A DNA stretch of 57,691 nt. Source: Paenibacillus sp. A3. Its GTDB lineage: Bacteria; Bacillota; Bacilli; Paenibacillales; NBRC-103111. Numbering within the stretch: the first letter of the stretch is position 1; the number at the start of each line of letters is the position of its first letter. The DNA is taken from NCBI RefSeq assembly GCF_001399685.1, contig NZ_JTHN01000144.1, positions 1-57,691 on the forward strand, written 5' to 3'. Below are positions 42,158-50,147 of this stretch, piece by piece. A model generated the notes under the pieces. That model did no database searches, had not been told where the DNA came from, and worked only from the letters and a program-made list of their open reading frames with translations. Both the position numbers and the translations under genes were made by a program.

Positions 42158-42198
42158 GCGCTTTTGCAACGGGTATCCGTTGCAGGAGCGCTTTTTTT
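42158..42198 (+). terminator. Terminator after the DHODH-membrane fusion gene
   Basis: A 15-bp stem (42158-42172 with 42177-42191, two G-T pairs, 4-base loop GTAT) is followed by seven T residues. Confidence 0.95.
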
Positions 42199-42239
42199 GC
42201 GTTAGCACAAGATGCGTGCTGCTCTAGCGGCTCGCCGCG

Positions 42240-42427
42240 ATAGAGGAACGTGGATGCCTTATTTCGCTGTATTGGCCGGAGCCAGCAGAATAAAGGAACT
42301 GCGATGCGCTATGTTTACCAAAACAGGCAGATGTGTTAAAATTCGACATGAATAGCGAACGTGCGTTCCTCTAAATTCTGGCGGTCGGCCCTTCTGACCT
42401 ACTTAACGCATCAGAGTTCCTCTATTA
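42240..42427. repeat. Cluster of a dispersed GGAAC repeat in inverted copies
   Basis: Four copies of a motif near AATARAGGAACKCYGATGCG: plus strand at 42240-42261 and 42289-42311, minus strand at about 42355-42375 and 42401-42427. The outer and inner copies face each other, so the region folds. A fifth copy lies at 30426-30445. The stretch 42428-42630 between this cluster and the promoter holds no gene that I can see and no further pattern. Confidence 0.7.
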
Positions 42428-42630
42428 CGGAGACGAATGGGAGAGGTCGGGTTTTAATCCACTTTCACCATGGGTTGAAGAGCTGGGAACGGGAGCAAAC
42501 AGCTCCGAGTAGCCTCAAACATCCCAAAACAGCCGCAAAAGCTCCCTCATGTTACCGTAAACACCCCTGTCCCATCTGCCAGTGCAATAGAAAAAATAAA
42601 TATAACTAATAAATAGTTTTTATTTATTGG

Positions 42631-42660
42631 TTGACAAAGTTTCCCTTCCGCGTTTATGAT
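42631..42660 (+). promoter_or_regulatory. Strong promoter of the rtcB leader
   Basis: TTGACA (42631-42636), 18 bases, TATGAT (42655-42660). Both hexamers are near perfect. The transcript runs through a 29-codon ORF and a terminator before rtcB. Confidence 0.85.
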
Positions 42661-42696
42661 AACCGTATCTTGAATGGAGAAAGGAGGCCGATCCAC

Positions 42697-42786
42697 ATGA
42701 TCCGCCATGGTGTTTTGTTGTCCGACCGTTTGAGCGACAATCGCATACCGGAATTCGTTCCATCGGCCTCTACGGGCCCGACGTAA
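42697..42786 (+). CDS. 29-codon leader ORF upstream of rtcB
   Basis: No family recognised. AAAGGAGG at 42681-42688 is a near-ideal ribosome binding site 8 bases before the ATG. The peptide starts MIRHGVLLSDRLSDN and ends PSASTGPT. Its 3' end (GCCT-CT-ACGG, 42766-42775) can pair with CCGTAGGC (42928-42935), the 5' arm of the terminator before rtcB, so a ribosome at the ORF end would hide that pairing. A second frame-matched stretch (from ATG 42814) follows the stop but has no ribosome binding site. Probably a regulatory leader peptide. Confidence 0.55.
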   Translation: MIRHGVLLSDRLSDNRIPEFVPSASTGPT

Positions 42787-42925
42787 GCGAGAGCAACCCC
42801 CCGGCACCGTTCCATGTACGTTCCGGCAGGGTCCTTCGTTTGCATCGACACATTCGGCATGAAGAGCAGCGCAGTGAGCTGCGAGCTTGCTCCATGCTAT
42901 CGTACGCATAGACGCGTGACATGAC

Positions 42926-42955
42926 GACCGTAGGCTTATGGCTTACGGTCTTTTT
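42926..42955 (+). terminator. Terminator/attenuator between the leader and rtcB
   Basis: A 10-bp stem (42926-42935 with 42941-42950, one G-T pair, 5-base loop) is followed by five T. It lies about 50 bases before the rtcB start, with no promoter between them, so rtcB expression must read through it. Confidence 0.85.
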
Positions 42956-43007
42956 GCATTCATTTTTACTGGAATCAGAGAAACAGGAAGGAAGTTTGTC
43001 ATCATAT

Positions 43008-44444
43008 ATGTTTACTTACAACGAGCAACAACCAAACGAAAAATATTACCGCAAGGTGCAGCTGCCGGCGGGCGATCTGCACGTTTTTGCGGGAGATCGG
43101 CTGTTCGAAGCGCTGGATTACAAAGTGTTCGACATGGCCAATAACAATCTGCAAATTCCGAACCGGCTCTACATGAGCTATACGCCGGACGTCCACGTGG
43201 GCGTTGGTACGTGCATCGGCACGACGGCGGTGTGGGAAGCCGCGAACGGCTACGTCTCCCCGTCGATTGTCGGCAGCGATATCGGCTGCGGGATGCGCGT
43301 TCACTTGACGAATCTGCATCGGGACGATCTGCAGGAGGTGAAGCTGCGGCGCAAGCTGGTCAAGGCGATCGAAAAGCTGCTTCCGGCCGAAGAGCACGCT
43401 CGCGGGCACTTCTCGGACATCCGGCTGGAGCACGTGCTGCGCAAAGGGCTGCACGGTCTCCCCAAAAAGTACATCCCGGACGGCTACACGCCGAAAAAAG
43501 CCACATCGCTCACGCATGTGGAGCACAGCAAGTTTGTTTTTGACGAGTCGCACTTGGATCGCCTGCCCGAAATGTACTGGCACCGGTCTCACCGACAGCT
43601 TGGGACGCTGGGGAGCGGGAACCATTTTGCCGAAATCCAGGCGATTGAGATCCACGAGAACAACCGGGCCGTTGCCGAAAAATGGGGACTGCGCGACGGT
43701 CAGATCATCGTCATGATCCACTCCGGCTCGCGGGCTTGGGGCGGCGCGGTCAGCCAGTACGGCGGCTCCGAGATCGGCAAATGGATGCGGCGCACGGGGA
43801 CGGCTGATCCGCGGCTGATTTTTGCCCCGCTGGACAGCGAGGCGGCTGAGGCTTACGTCCATCTGATGTATTCCGCGCTCAATTATGCCGTCACGAACCG
43901 GCACCTGATCGCTTACGCCATTCGGGAAGCGTTCCGGGACGTCTGCGGCTCGAAGTTCGAAATGACGACGCTGTACGATCTGATGCACAATTACGCCTGG
44001 GAAGAAACGCATGGCGGCACGCCTTTATTCGTGCACCGCAAGGGGGCGACGCGGGCGCTGCCGGCGCAGCATCCGGACAATCCGGAGCCGTATCTGGCGA
44101 CCGGCCACCCGGCCCTGATCCCCGGGTCCATGGGCACCTCGTCGTATTTGATGGTCGGTCAGCCCGGCGGGGAGCGCAACTATTACTCGATCTGCCACGG
44201 CGCCGGCCGGATTCGCTCGCGCAGCGCGACGAAGCGTCTTGTGACCGTCGATCAATTCGAATCGTCGCTGCGCGTCGGGACGGCGGACGAAATCGTCGTC
44301 AACCAGCGCATGCTGGAGTCGATCATCGACGAATCGCCGCAGGCGTACAAGGACGTCGATCAGATTATCGAGAGCGTGGTCGGAGCCGGACTTGCGTCCG
44401 TCGTCGCCAAATGCAAGCCGCTGGCGAGCATCAAGGGCGTTTAA
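43008..44444 (+). CDS. rtcB: RNA-splicing ligase RtcB
   Basis: 478 residues. Joins RNA 2',3'-cyclic-phosphate or 3'-phosphate ends to 5'-OH ends, using GTP and manganese. Motifs: GSDIGCGMR (metal-binding Cys94), GTLGSGNHFAEIQ (~201-213), MIHSGSRAWG (~240-250), GTSSYLMVG, and ICHGAGRIRSRS with the guanylylated His397. It is shorter than many RtcB copies and has the layout of the RtcB2/3 type. ATG 43008 (MFTYNEQQ) has AGGAAGGAAG 13 bases upstream; a TTG at 42996 is in frame and at a closer distance. No archease gene is seen. It is attenuated by the terminator at 42926. Confidence 0.93.
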   Translation: MFTYNEQQPNEKYYRKVQLPAGDLHVFAGDRLFEALDYKVFDMANNNLQIPNRLYMSYTPDVHVGVGTCIGTTAVWEAANGYVSPSIVGSDIGCGMRVHLTNLHRDDLQEVKLRRKLVKAIEKLLPAEEHARGHFSDIRLEHVLRKGLHGLPKKYIPDGYTPKKATSLTHVEHSKFVFDESHLDRLPEMYWHRSHRQLGTLGSGNHFAEIQAIEIHENNRAVAEKWGLRDGQIIVMIHSGSRAWGGAVSQYGGSEIGKWMRRTGTADPRLIFAPLDSEAAEAYVHLMYSALNYAVTNRHLIAYAIREAFRDVCGSKFEMTTLYDLMHNYAWEETHGGTPLFVHRKGATRALPAQHPDNPEPYLATGHPALIPGSMGTSSYLMVGQPGGERNYYSICHGAGRIRSRSATKRLVTVDQFESSLRVGTADEIVVNQRMLESIIDESPQAYKDVDQIIESVVGAGLASVVAKCKPLASIKGV

Positions 44445-44487
44445 ACCGAATTAGTTCAAAAAAATGAAACGAGGAAATAGATATACT

Positions 44488-45807
44488 ATGAGTTCTGTCA
44501 TTAAAATAAACGAAAAAGCAAACCATCCGCAGCCGATCATTACCGCTTCCGGGGACGGCATACCAGGCCTCGAGATCGTCGAATACGGCGATTACGCCTT
44601 CGTCATTCAATCGATCCAAGCCCGGCTGGAGGGGCAATACCGGACCCGTTTTCAGCTATATGTCCAAGAAGATTACGGGCAGGATATTTGGGATCAATTG
44701 GAGCGCGACGTACAGGCGGCCAATCCCGAGGTTGAACGGCTTTGCGCCGTCTTCGATACGGTGGAGGCGCGCACTTTCACGTTCGGAGACGCGATGGAAG
44801 GAGAAGGACCGCGCATGTTCCCGTCGCTGCGCAACAATGTGTTCGTCTACCCGCGTTTCCGGGTGGCCATGGCGCGGGTACCGATGTTCCGGCAGCATGG
44901 CATTTTCAATGAGGATTTTATATGGGCCGAATCCGACGCGGGCTTGGCCGAGTTCCTGACCGATATGTCCCGCCGGCAGCGGCAGTACGACCGGGAGCAG
45001 GTGACCGTATTCAAGGATACTCGCGACGGGCTGGACCGCGAACGTGAATCGTTGACGCGCGGGGTAAGGCGGGATGAAGTGGTGATGAACGAAGGCGTGA
45101 AAACGGAAATTTACCGTTCCATCGACGAGTTTTTCGCGCAGGACCGGCACTTTTTCCAAACGTACGGCCTTCCCTACAAACGGGGCATTCTGCTGTACGG
45201 CAAGCCGGGCAACGGCAAAACGACCTTGGTCAAATCGATCGCGGGCAGTGTGGACGCGCCGGTCGCTTATTGGCACATTACCGAGTATACGACAAGCGAC
45301 TCGATCCAGGAGGTATTCGAAGCGGCCGTCCGCATGGCCCCGATGGTGCTCGTGATCGAAGATATCGATTCCATGCCGGAGTCGGCGCGGTCGTATTTTC
45401 TGAACACGCTTGACGGGGCGACTTCGAAGGAAGGCATTTTCCTGATCGGGACGACGAACTATCCGGAGAAAATCGACCCGGCGCTGATGAATCGGGCGGG
45501 CCGTTTCGACCGGGCCTATGAAATCAGGCTGCCGGATGAAGATCAGCGGCGGAGCTATCTGCTGCTGAAGCGGCTGCACGAGCTTCTCGACGACGAAGCG
45601 GTGGCGGTGGCGGCGAGAGCGACGGAAGGGTTCACCTTTGCGCAGCTCGGCGAGCTGTATGTGTCGGCGGCGCTGCGCAAGCATTACGAGCATACGGTTG
45701 ATGTGGAGCAGCTTGTGCGCGAGATGAATGCGGAGCTTGGCAAAGGCCGTACCCAGCTGTGGCATTCCGATCAAAAATCGTCCCGGGTCGGATTTACGAC
45801 CGGTTGA
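44488..45807 (+). CDS. AAA+ ATPase (BCS1/spastin-like module) downstream of rtcB
   Basis: 439 residues from ATG 44488 (MSSVIKINEKANHP) with GAGG upstream; an earlier in-frame ATG at 44464 has none. A ~190-residue N-terminal domain I do not recognise precedes an AAA module: Walker A LYGKPGNGKTTL (~245-256), Walker B MVLVIEDIDSM, and GTTNYPEKIDPALMNRAGRFDR (sensor, arginine finger region). Starts 43 bases after rtcB, probably the same transcript. Pairing of an AAA ATPase with RtcB suggests an RNA-repair or ribosome-quality role, but the substrate is unknown. Confidence 0.85.
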   Translation: MSSVIKINEKANHPQPIITASGDGIPGLEIVEYGDYAFVIQSIQARLEGQYRTRFQLYVQEDYGQDIWDQLERDVQAANPEVERLCAVFDTVEARTFTFGDAMEGEGPRMFPSLRNNVFVYPRFRVAMARVPMFRQHGIFNEDFIWAESDAGLAEFLTDMSRRQRQYDREQVTVFKDTRDGLDRERESLTRGVRRDEVVMNEGVKTEIYRSIDEFFAQDRHFFQTYGLPYKRGILLYGKPGNGKTTLVKSIAGSVDAPVAYWHITEYTTSDSIQEVFEAAVRMAPMVLVIEDIDSMPESARSYFLNTLDGATSKEGIFLIGTTNYPEKIDPALMNRAGRFDRAYEIRLPDEDQRRSYLLLKRLHELLDDEAVAVAARATEGFTFAQLGELYVSAALRKHYEHTVDVEQLVREMNAELGKGRTQLWHSDQKSSRVGFTTG

Positions 45808-45885
45808 GTATCACCGGAAGGTTCACCCTCGCTTGCTGGAACGTGTTAAAATGAACTTACATTTCTGGAAACGAGGGTGATCGGT

Positions 45886-46533
45886 ATGGAGCATGTATTT
45901 CGGGAACGGATCACAACGGAAGAGCAGTTGGAAGCCTTGCTTCCGGTCTTGGGAGGAGCACCGAGCAAGCTGGTGGTGGACAAAGTCATCCACGCGCTTG
46001 ATGCTCACGGCAAAGCGTTTATCGCCAAAGCGCCGTTTGTCGCCGTCTCGACGGCAGACGCCGAGGGATATTGCGATGTCTCGCCGCGCGGCGATGCTCC
46101 GGGGTTCGTGCATGTGCTGGACGACCGGCATTTGTTCATCCCGGAGCGCCCCGGCAACCGCCGGATGGACACCATACATAATATTATCGCCAATCCGCAC
46201 ATCGGTCTGATTTTCATCATCCCCGGTTTGGAGGAAACGTTCCGCGTGAACGGCAAAGCCTGTGTCACCCGCGACCCGGAGCTGCTGAAGCTGACCGCCG
46301 TGAACGGGCGGGAGCCGCTGATGGGTATCGGCGTCGAGGTGGAGGAGTGCTACATGCACTGTGCCAAAGCGTTCAAACGGTCCGGGCTGTGGAAGCCGGA
46401 CTCCTGGCTGCCGGAGGGAGACCGGCCGTCCCCTGCGCAGATCCTCGCCGCTCATGTCAAGGGCAAAGCGGATCTGACGGCGGATCAAGTAGATCAAATG
46501 CTGCAGGAGAGCTACACGAAGCGGTTGTATTAA
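45886..46533 (+). CDS. Pyridoxamine 5'-phosphate oxidase-like FMN protein (MSMEG_1061 type)
   Basis: 215 residues. A split-barrel flavin fold: KAPFVAVSTADAEGYCDVSP (~48-67), RHLFIPERPGNRRMDTIHNI (~85-105), then IGLIFIIPGLEETFRVNGKA. Such proteins bind FMN or F420 and reduce small molecules. Start ATG 45886 follows GAGGGTGAT; a GTG nine bases earlier is less well placed. Transcribed after a 78-base gap from the AAA gene, maybe from its own promoter (TAAAAT near 45847). Confidence 0.88.
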   Translation: MEHVFRERITTEEQLEALLPVLGGAPSKLVVDKVIHALDAHGKAFIAKAPFVAVSTADAEGYCDVSPRGDAPGFVHVLDDRHLFIPERPGNRRMDTIHNIIANPHIGLIFIIPGLEETFRVNGKACVTRDPELLKLTAVNGREPLMGIGVEVEECYMHCAKAFKRSGLWKPDSWLPEGDRPSPAQILAAHVKGKADLTADQVDQMLQESYTKRLY

Positions 46534-46603
46534 TTTAGAGAACTGCGTGCATGAAAAGGCTGCCGGGAGAGCGGCCTTTTTGTGTGATAGGGGTGAGAGG
46601 TTC

Positions 46604-46903
46604 ATGAAATCGTTCGGCAAAGATAGGAAAAAGATTACGGTAAACGGATGTTTGTTCCATTGTGTGATAAATCAATTTCCCCGCAATGAAGATGTTGGCT
46701 TTAGAGTATATTCTTCGAAAACTTCCTTTTTTGAAGTGCGCTTTTCGTGGAAAGGCAACTGGTACATCAACCTGCATCGGCCGTATACGTGCGCCAGCTT
46801 GATTCAATATGCGATTGAGCAGGGATGGGACTTTGCTCAAGAGAAGCAAACGATGAAAATCGAACAAGGCGATTTTCTTATCGATGAATTAAGATTCAGG
46901 TGA
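46604..46903 (+). CDS. Small protein of unknown family, paralog of the next gene
   Basis: 99 residues from ATG 46604 behind GGGGTGAGAGG. Not recognised. Its C-terminal part, SLIQYAIEQGWDF, matches TIISHAIEQGWNP in the next gene, and both have the order beta-rich start, W-Y/D, then that helix. It has no membrane segment. Its neighbour starts 13 bases downstream, so the two are an operon. Confidence 0.7.
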   Translation: MKSFGKDRKKITVNGCLFHCVINQFPRNEDVGFRVYSSKTSFFEVRFSWKGNWYINLHRPYTCASLIQYAIEQGWDFAQEKQTMKIEQGDFLIDELRFR

Positions 46904-46916
46904 ACGGAGGGAACAG

Positions 46917-47243
46917 ATGACGTTAAGAAGCAAGGGCTCCCGAAAAATCGTTGTAGGAAACGAGCCATACCGTGGGGTCATTTCCGCAGCTTCCAAAGGA
47001 TATCTTGTACTCATAGCGGAACACGGGCAGGAAAAAGGGCGGAAGCTTCAAGTATATATCGAATCGGATATCAATGATTATTGGGTGGATTTTCCATATG
47101 TGGACAGCTTAAACTTGAAGATTGTAACGCCGAAGGACGTGGCGACGATTATTTCTCATGCCATCGAACAAGGATGGAATCCAAAAGAGAAGAGACCGCC
47201 GATGGTTTTTGATTGGAGTGGGGAAGTGTTGGCTGGAAGGTAG
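46917..47243 (+). CDS. Small protein of unknown family, paralog of the previous gene
   Basis: 108 residues, ATG behind ACGGAGGGAAC. Parts: RKIVVGNEPYRGVISAAS, then LQVYIESDINDYWVDFPYVD, LKIVTPKDVATIISHAIEQGW. A decayed copy of its middle (about residues 40-80) lies at 50148-50258. A terminator follows at 47259. Function unknown. Confidence 0.75.
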   Translation: MTLRSKGSRKIVVGNEPYRGVISAASKGYLVLIAEHGQEKGRKLQVYIESDINDYWVDFPYVDSLNLKIVTPKDVATIISHAIEQGWNPKEKRPPMVFDWSGEVLAGR

Positions 47244-47258
47244 TGGGCTTGATCTAGT

Positions 47259-47296
47259 AGTCCCTGTCCCGCTAAAAACGGTGGCAGGGACTTTGT
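47259..47296 (+). terminator. Terminator after the two small paralogs
   Basis: AGTCCCTG (47259-47266) pairs with CAGGGACT (47285-47292) and is followed by TTGTG. Sequence after it becomes strongly AT-rich. Confidence 0.7.
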
Positions 47297-47354
47297 GTGG
47301 ATGTTAATTTCCTTTTTTTGATTAAAAAGGAAATTTTATTTTAATAAAATAACC

Positions 47355-48377
47355 CTAAAGTTTAGCTACCAAGTCGTTAATCGCTAATATGCATGAGTCT
47401 AAATACTCTCTTTTAATGTGGATTTCATTCCCCATAATGTAATGTCTTCCAGTAATAACTTTGCTAAATGGTGTACCCTCAGCAAATGCTACAACTCCTG
47501 TTGTCTGAAAATCTTTTATATTTACAAAACCATCGTAAAGTTTAGAATAAGTAAATGCACTAGGATGTGAAATGAGTACAGAATTTACATCATGGTCAAT
47601 ACTCTCAAGTACTGAGCTATAAGCAGAAGCAGGACCCATGTATTGAGTTAATCTGTTTTTAATAATCATGTGAATTCGAGGTAATGACCTGCCAGCAGTT
47701 TGTAACTTTGTTGGAAAAGAATAAGGTGTGTAAGTTGACCCTGAAGGTACATTAATACCGTGAATCAAAGCAAACATATTAATAATTGCTCTTCTTGACG
47801 AGTCATCTGCCATTACAGGTAATACTAGTCTTTCAGCAGTTGAAAGGGCAATCTGAGTGTATACAGCAAAACTTGGGTTAGAATCAATAAAAAAGTGAGT
47901 GTATGTTGTCCCCGTTAATTCAATAAAGTCTTTAATCCAATCTATTACTCTAATCCATGTATCCGTTCCTGGTATCTGTGTATTAGCAAGGGTAGCAATG
48001 GCGTTGGATTGGAGTTCAACAATTTGATCTCCAGCAAGCAAATCGATATTGCTTGGAATACTATTATTATAATTGAAAGGGGTGCTTACGAAGTCTTGAT
48101 AATTAAGCGATGGAACAGAAAAAGGAGCGGGGAGTCTTTTTTCAAAGTAACCACCTACGGACTTCCTAGGATTCAAAGAGTGCAGTTGAGCAAGATTTGC
48201 TCCACCTTGTCCAACTAATCCACCTAGAAACAACTCAGATAAATTTGCTTGAGGACATAAGTCAATAGCAAGAATTCTAGATTCAGAATTTAACTCGGCA
48301 AATCTACATATTGATTGAAACGCGAGGCTGGTTTTACCAGTTCCTCCTTTGTTATTCCAAAAGGCATACACAGTCAA
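47355..48377 (-). CDS. Orphan ParA-type (MinD/ParA) ATPase
   Basis: 340 residues from TTG 48377 behind GAGGGAA. Deviant Walker A WNNKGGTGKTS (residues 7-17), LAIDLCPQANLSELF (Walker A'-like Asp), and YTHFFIDSNPSFAVYTQ (Walker B). It is longer than chromosomal Soj and has no ParB or parS in sight; codon use is AT-rich (many AAT, ATT, TTA) against the left part of the window. It may be a remnant of a plasmid or phage or part of a defence or partition system. It is followed (its 5' side) by an XRE regulator. Confidence 0.85.
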   Translation of the reverse strand: MTVYAFWNNKGGTGKTSLAFQSICRFAELNSESRILAIDLCPQANLSELFLGGLVGQGGANLAQLHSLNPRKSVGGYFEKRLPAPFSVPSLNYQDFVSTPFNYNNSIPSNIDLLAGDQIVELQSNAIATLANTQIPGTDTWIRVIDWIKDFIELTGTTYTHFFIDSNPSFAVYTQIALSTAERLVLPVMADDSSRRAIINMFALIHGINVPSGSTYTPYSFPTKLQTAGRSLPRIHMIIKNRLTQYMGPASAYSSVLESIDHDVNSVLISHPSAFTYSKLYDGFVNIKDFQTTGVVAFAEGTPFSKVITGRHYIMGNEIHIKREYLDSCILAINDLVAKL

Positions 48378-48515
48378 AAGTATTCCCTCATTTCTCGGAT
48401 TATTTTCTATTACTATTGTATAATAATAAGTCTATTGTACCATAAATATGTAATATCTTGTAGAATAATGGAACTCGATGCCGAAATTGTGGTGAGCCTC
48501 ATATCTAACTATCTT

Positions 48516-48560
48516 AAAGAGTCCCAGCCCACTTAATCCGCAGGCAGGGACTCTTTTTTT
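48516..48560. terminator. Terminator between ParA and XRE genes
   Basis: AAAGAGTCCC (48516-48525) pairs with GGGACTCTTT (48547-48556), with an inner GCC/GGC, and has T runs downstream. The XRE stop codon lies inside it on the minus strand. Confidence 0.85.
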
Positions 48561-48760
48561 TCGCTTTCATGTTCAAATATTTCTCCTACAGTAATATCTA
48601 AGTACGAGCAGAGCTTGTCCAGCGTTTCCAAGTCAATTCTTTTTGCACGGCCATGATAAAGTTCGGTAACCGTATTACGAGCCAGCCCCGTACCATCCAC
48701 GACATCAGATATTTTTAAGCGCTTTCGTCCCATAACTTCACTTAACTTATTGATGATCAA
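48533..48760 (-). CDS. XRE-family (Cro/C1-type) HTH regulator
   Basis: 75 residues. HTH_3 core: LKISDVVDGTGLARNTVTEL (~15-34), then RIDLETLDKLCSYLDITVGE. A short single-domain repressor like those of SinR or phage type. The ATG lies behind a very AT-rich region that also holds a divergent promoter (48874). It is likely auto-regulated. Confidence 0.9.
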   Translation of the reverse strand: MIINKLSEVMGRKRLKISDVVDGTGLARNTVTELYHGRAKRIDLETLDKLCSYLDITVGEIFEHESEKKESLPAD

Positions 48761-48873
48761 GCCTTTTTCCTCCTTTTATCGCTTCATTAATTGAAATATA
48801 AAATTCAAGATTTGGAATATTAAATACATGATATCAAAGTTAATGAAAATGATCAAAAAGTTGATTGTTTTTA

Positions 48874-48902
48874 TTGACATGTTATGATATTTGTTGTACA
48901 TT
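48874..48902 (+). promoter_or_regulatory. Promoter of the 136-aa gene in an AT-rich divergent region
   Basis: TTGACA (48874-48879), 17 bases, TACATT (48897-48902). The 258-base intergenic stretch it sits in has several TTGA/TCAA half-sites, possibly operators for the XRE repressor next door. Confidence 0.6.
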
Positions 48903-49018
48903 ATGTTGCATAAGTTGAACAAAAAAATCAAAAAGTACTACTTTTGAGCCTTGTTGAAGATGCTAACTCGGAGAAGCTTGTTTTGGGCTTGGGAGTTTTA
49001 ACTGCGAAGGAGGAAACG

Positions 49019-49429
49019 ATGAGTATAGCACTGAGAAAACTGCTAAAAGATTTTCAGGACATCCAGATGGTTTGGGAAGCAGAGGGGAAGGCTTGGGAAG
49101 ACGAAAATGAAAAAATGTATGCCTGCGGGGTTCAAGACGGCTTTAAGCACGCGGCGGTAGCTTTACATTCGATACTTCGCAAGGATACGGAACAAAAGAA
49201 AATCATCATCAAGGCTTGCGTTGAAATTTATGAAGAGCATCGACGACTGCATGCCGTGCGAAGGCTGTGTGAGGCTCTAGACAATACCGATCAAGCGAGA
49301 AAATATTTTCATGAGGCAATGGGGCTGGACAAAGCAGCTCATATTTTAATGCAGGCTGCGGGGATCGGATTGATGGATATCGTTAACGCTAATGCCGATG
49401 ATCATACGACAAGGGTTGTTTTCGAGTGA
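49019..49429 (+). CDS. Hypothetical protein (136 aa), helical
   Basis: Starts at ATG 49019 behind GGAGGAAACG; an in-frame TTG-type start upstream (48944) has none. 136 residues, mostly helical (LRKLLKDFQDIQMVWEAEGK, QDGFKHAAVALHSILRKD). No family recognised, no membrane segment. It is divergent from the XRE gene and could be regulated by it. Confidence 0.7.
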   Translation: MSIALRKLLKDFQDIQMVWEAEGKAWEDENEKMYACGVQDGFKHAAVALHSILRKDTEQKKIIIKACVEIYEEHRRLHAVRRLCEALDNTDQARKYFHEAMGLDKAAHILMQAAGIGLMDIVNANADDHTTRVVFE

Positions 49430-49548
49430 GTCTTTATCCGGTAAGTTGTCAGTCGGAGAGCGCACTACGCACTAAAACGGGATGACTTGGATACAATAAT
49501 AATGATACAATATAGTCAGATTAATGATATGGGAAAGGGCGTGAAACG

Positions 49549-49821
49549 ATGCATATCAAGCCGTCTACGAGCATTCGTCAGGATTACAACGGGTTTTCGA
49601 AATTTTGCCATGAGATTGATGAACCCGTTGTGCTGACACGCAATGGAGAAGCCGATTTGGTGGTTATGAGCCATGAAGCTTTCCGCCGTATGGAGGCCCG
49701 TATCAAATTGCAGACCAAGCTTCTGGTTGCCGAGAAGCAAGTTGCCGAAGGTGCTGAATTGCTGGATCATGATCAAGTCATGGCAAACCTGCGGAGGAAA
49801 GTGAATGCCTCCAAAGAGTAG
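49549..49821 (+). CDS. Phd/YefM-type antitoxin
   Basis: 90 residues. STSIRQDYNGFSKFCHEIDEPVVLTRNG (N-terminal DNA-binding half), then ADLVVMSHEAFRRMEARI, the usual Phd/YefM pattern; C-terminal helices bind toxin. The ATG follows GGGAAAGGGCGTG. A promoter TGACTT-17-TACAAT ends near 49512. The gene overlaps the toxin by 17 bases, so they are made together. Similar antitoxin remnants occur at 57548. Confidence 0.9.
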   Translation: MHIKPSTSIRQDYNGFSKFCHEIDEPVVLTRNGEADLVVMSHEAFRRMEARIKLQTKLLVAEKQVAEGAELLDHDQVMANLRRKVNASKE

Positions 49822-50119
49822 AGTGAGATATACACCGGCAGCGGTAGATGATCTGGATGAAATTTTTTCGTATATAACCCAAGATAACCTGCAGAACGCT
49901 GAAAAGATGCTGGAGAAGTTGAACCGTGAAATCGGGGGCCTTGCTGATTTTCCCCACATGGGGTCCGTATTGTCTGAGGATGACTATACGCTAATACAGC
50001 GTGGGTACCGTTTTATTGTCGTTTCACCATATCTGGTTTTCTACAGAATCATCAATAACGAAGTGATCATCCATCGGATCCTGCACGGACGAAGAGACTA
50101 TTTGCGGGAGCTATTTTAA
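49805..50119 (+). CDS. RelE/ParE-type toxin
   Basis: 104 residues: VRYTPAAVDDLDEIFSYI, NAEKMLEKLNREIGGLADFPHMG, then YRFIVVSPYLVFYRIINNE and HILHGRRDYLREL, all ParE/RelE signs. RelE cuts mRNA on the ribosome; ParE hits gyrase. Which it is cannot be told from sequence alone. Start overlaps the antitoxin. A decayed 44-base piece of this gene is at 56726-56769. Confidence 0.9.
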   Translation: MPPKSRVRYTPAAVDDLDEIFSYITQDNLQNAEKMLEKLNREIGGLADFPHMGSVLSEDDYTLIQRGYRFIVVSPYLVFYRIINNEVIIHRILHGRRDYLRELF

Positions 50120-50147
50120 GGAAATGGCCGGCCTAACACCGACAGGA

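Noticed and set aside
47355..48760. Plasmid partition locus
   Set aside because: ParA alone with no ParB, no iterated parS-like sites and no replication gene; called orphan ParA instead.
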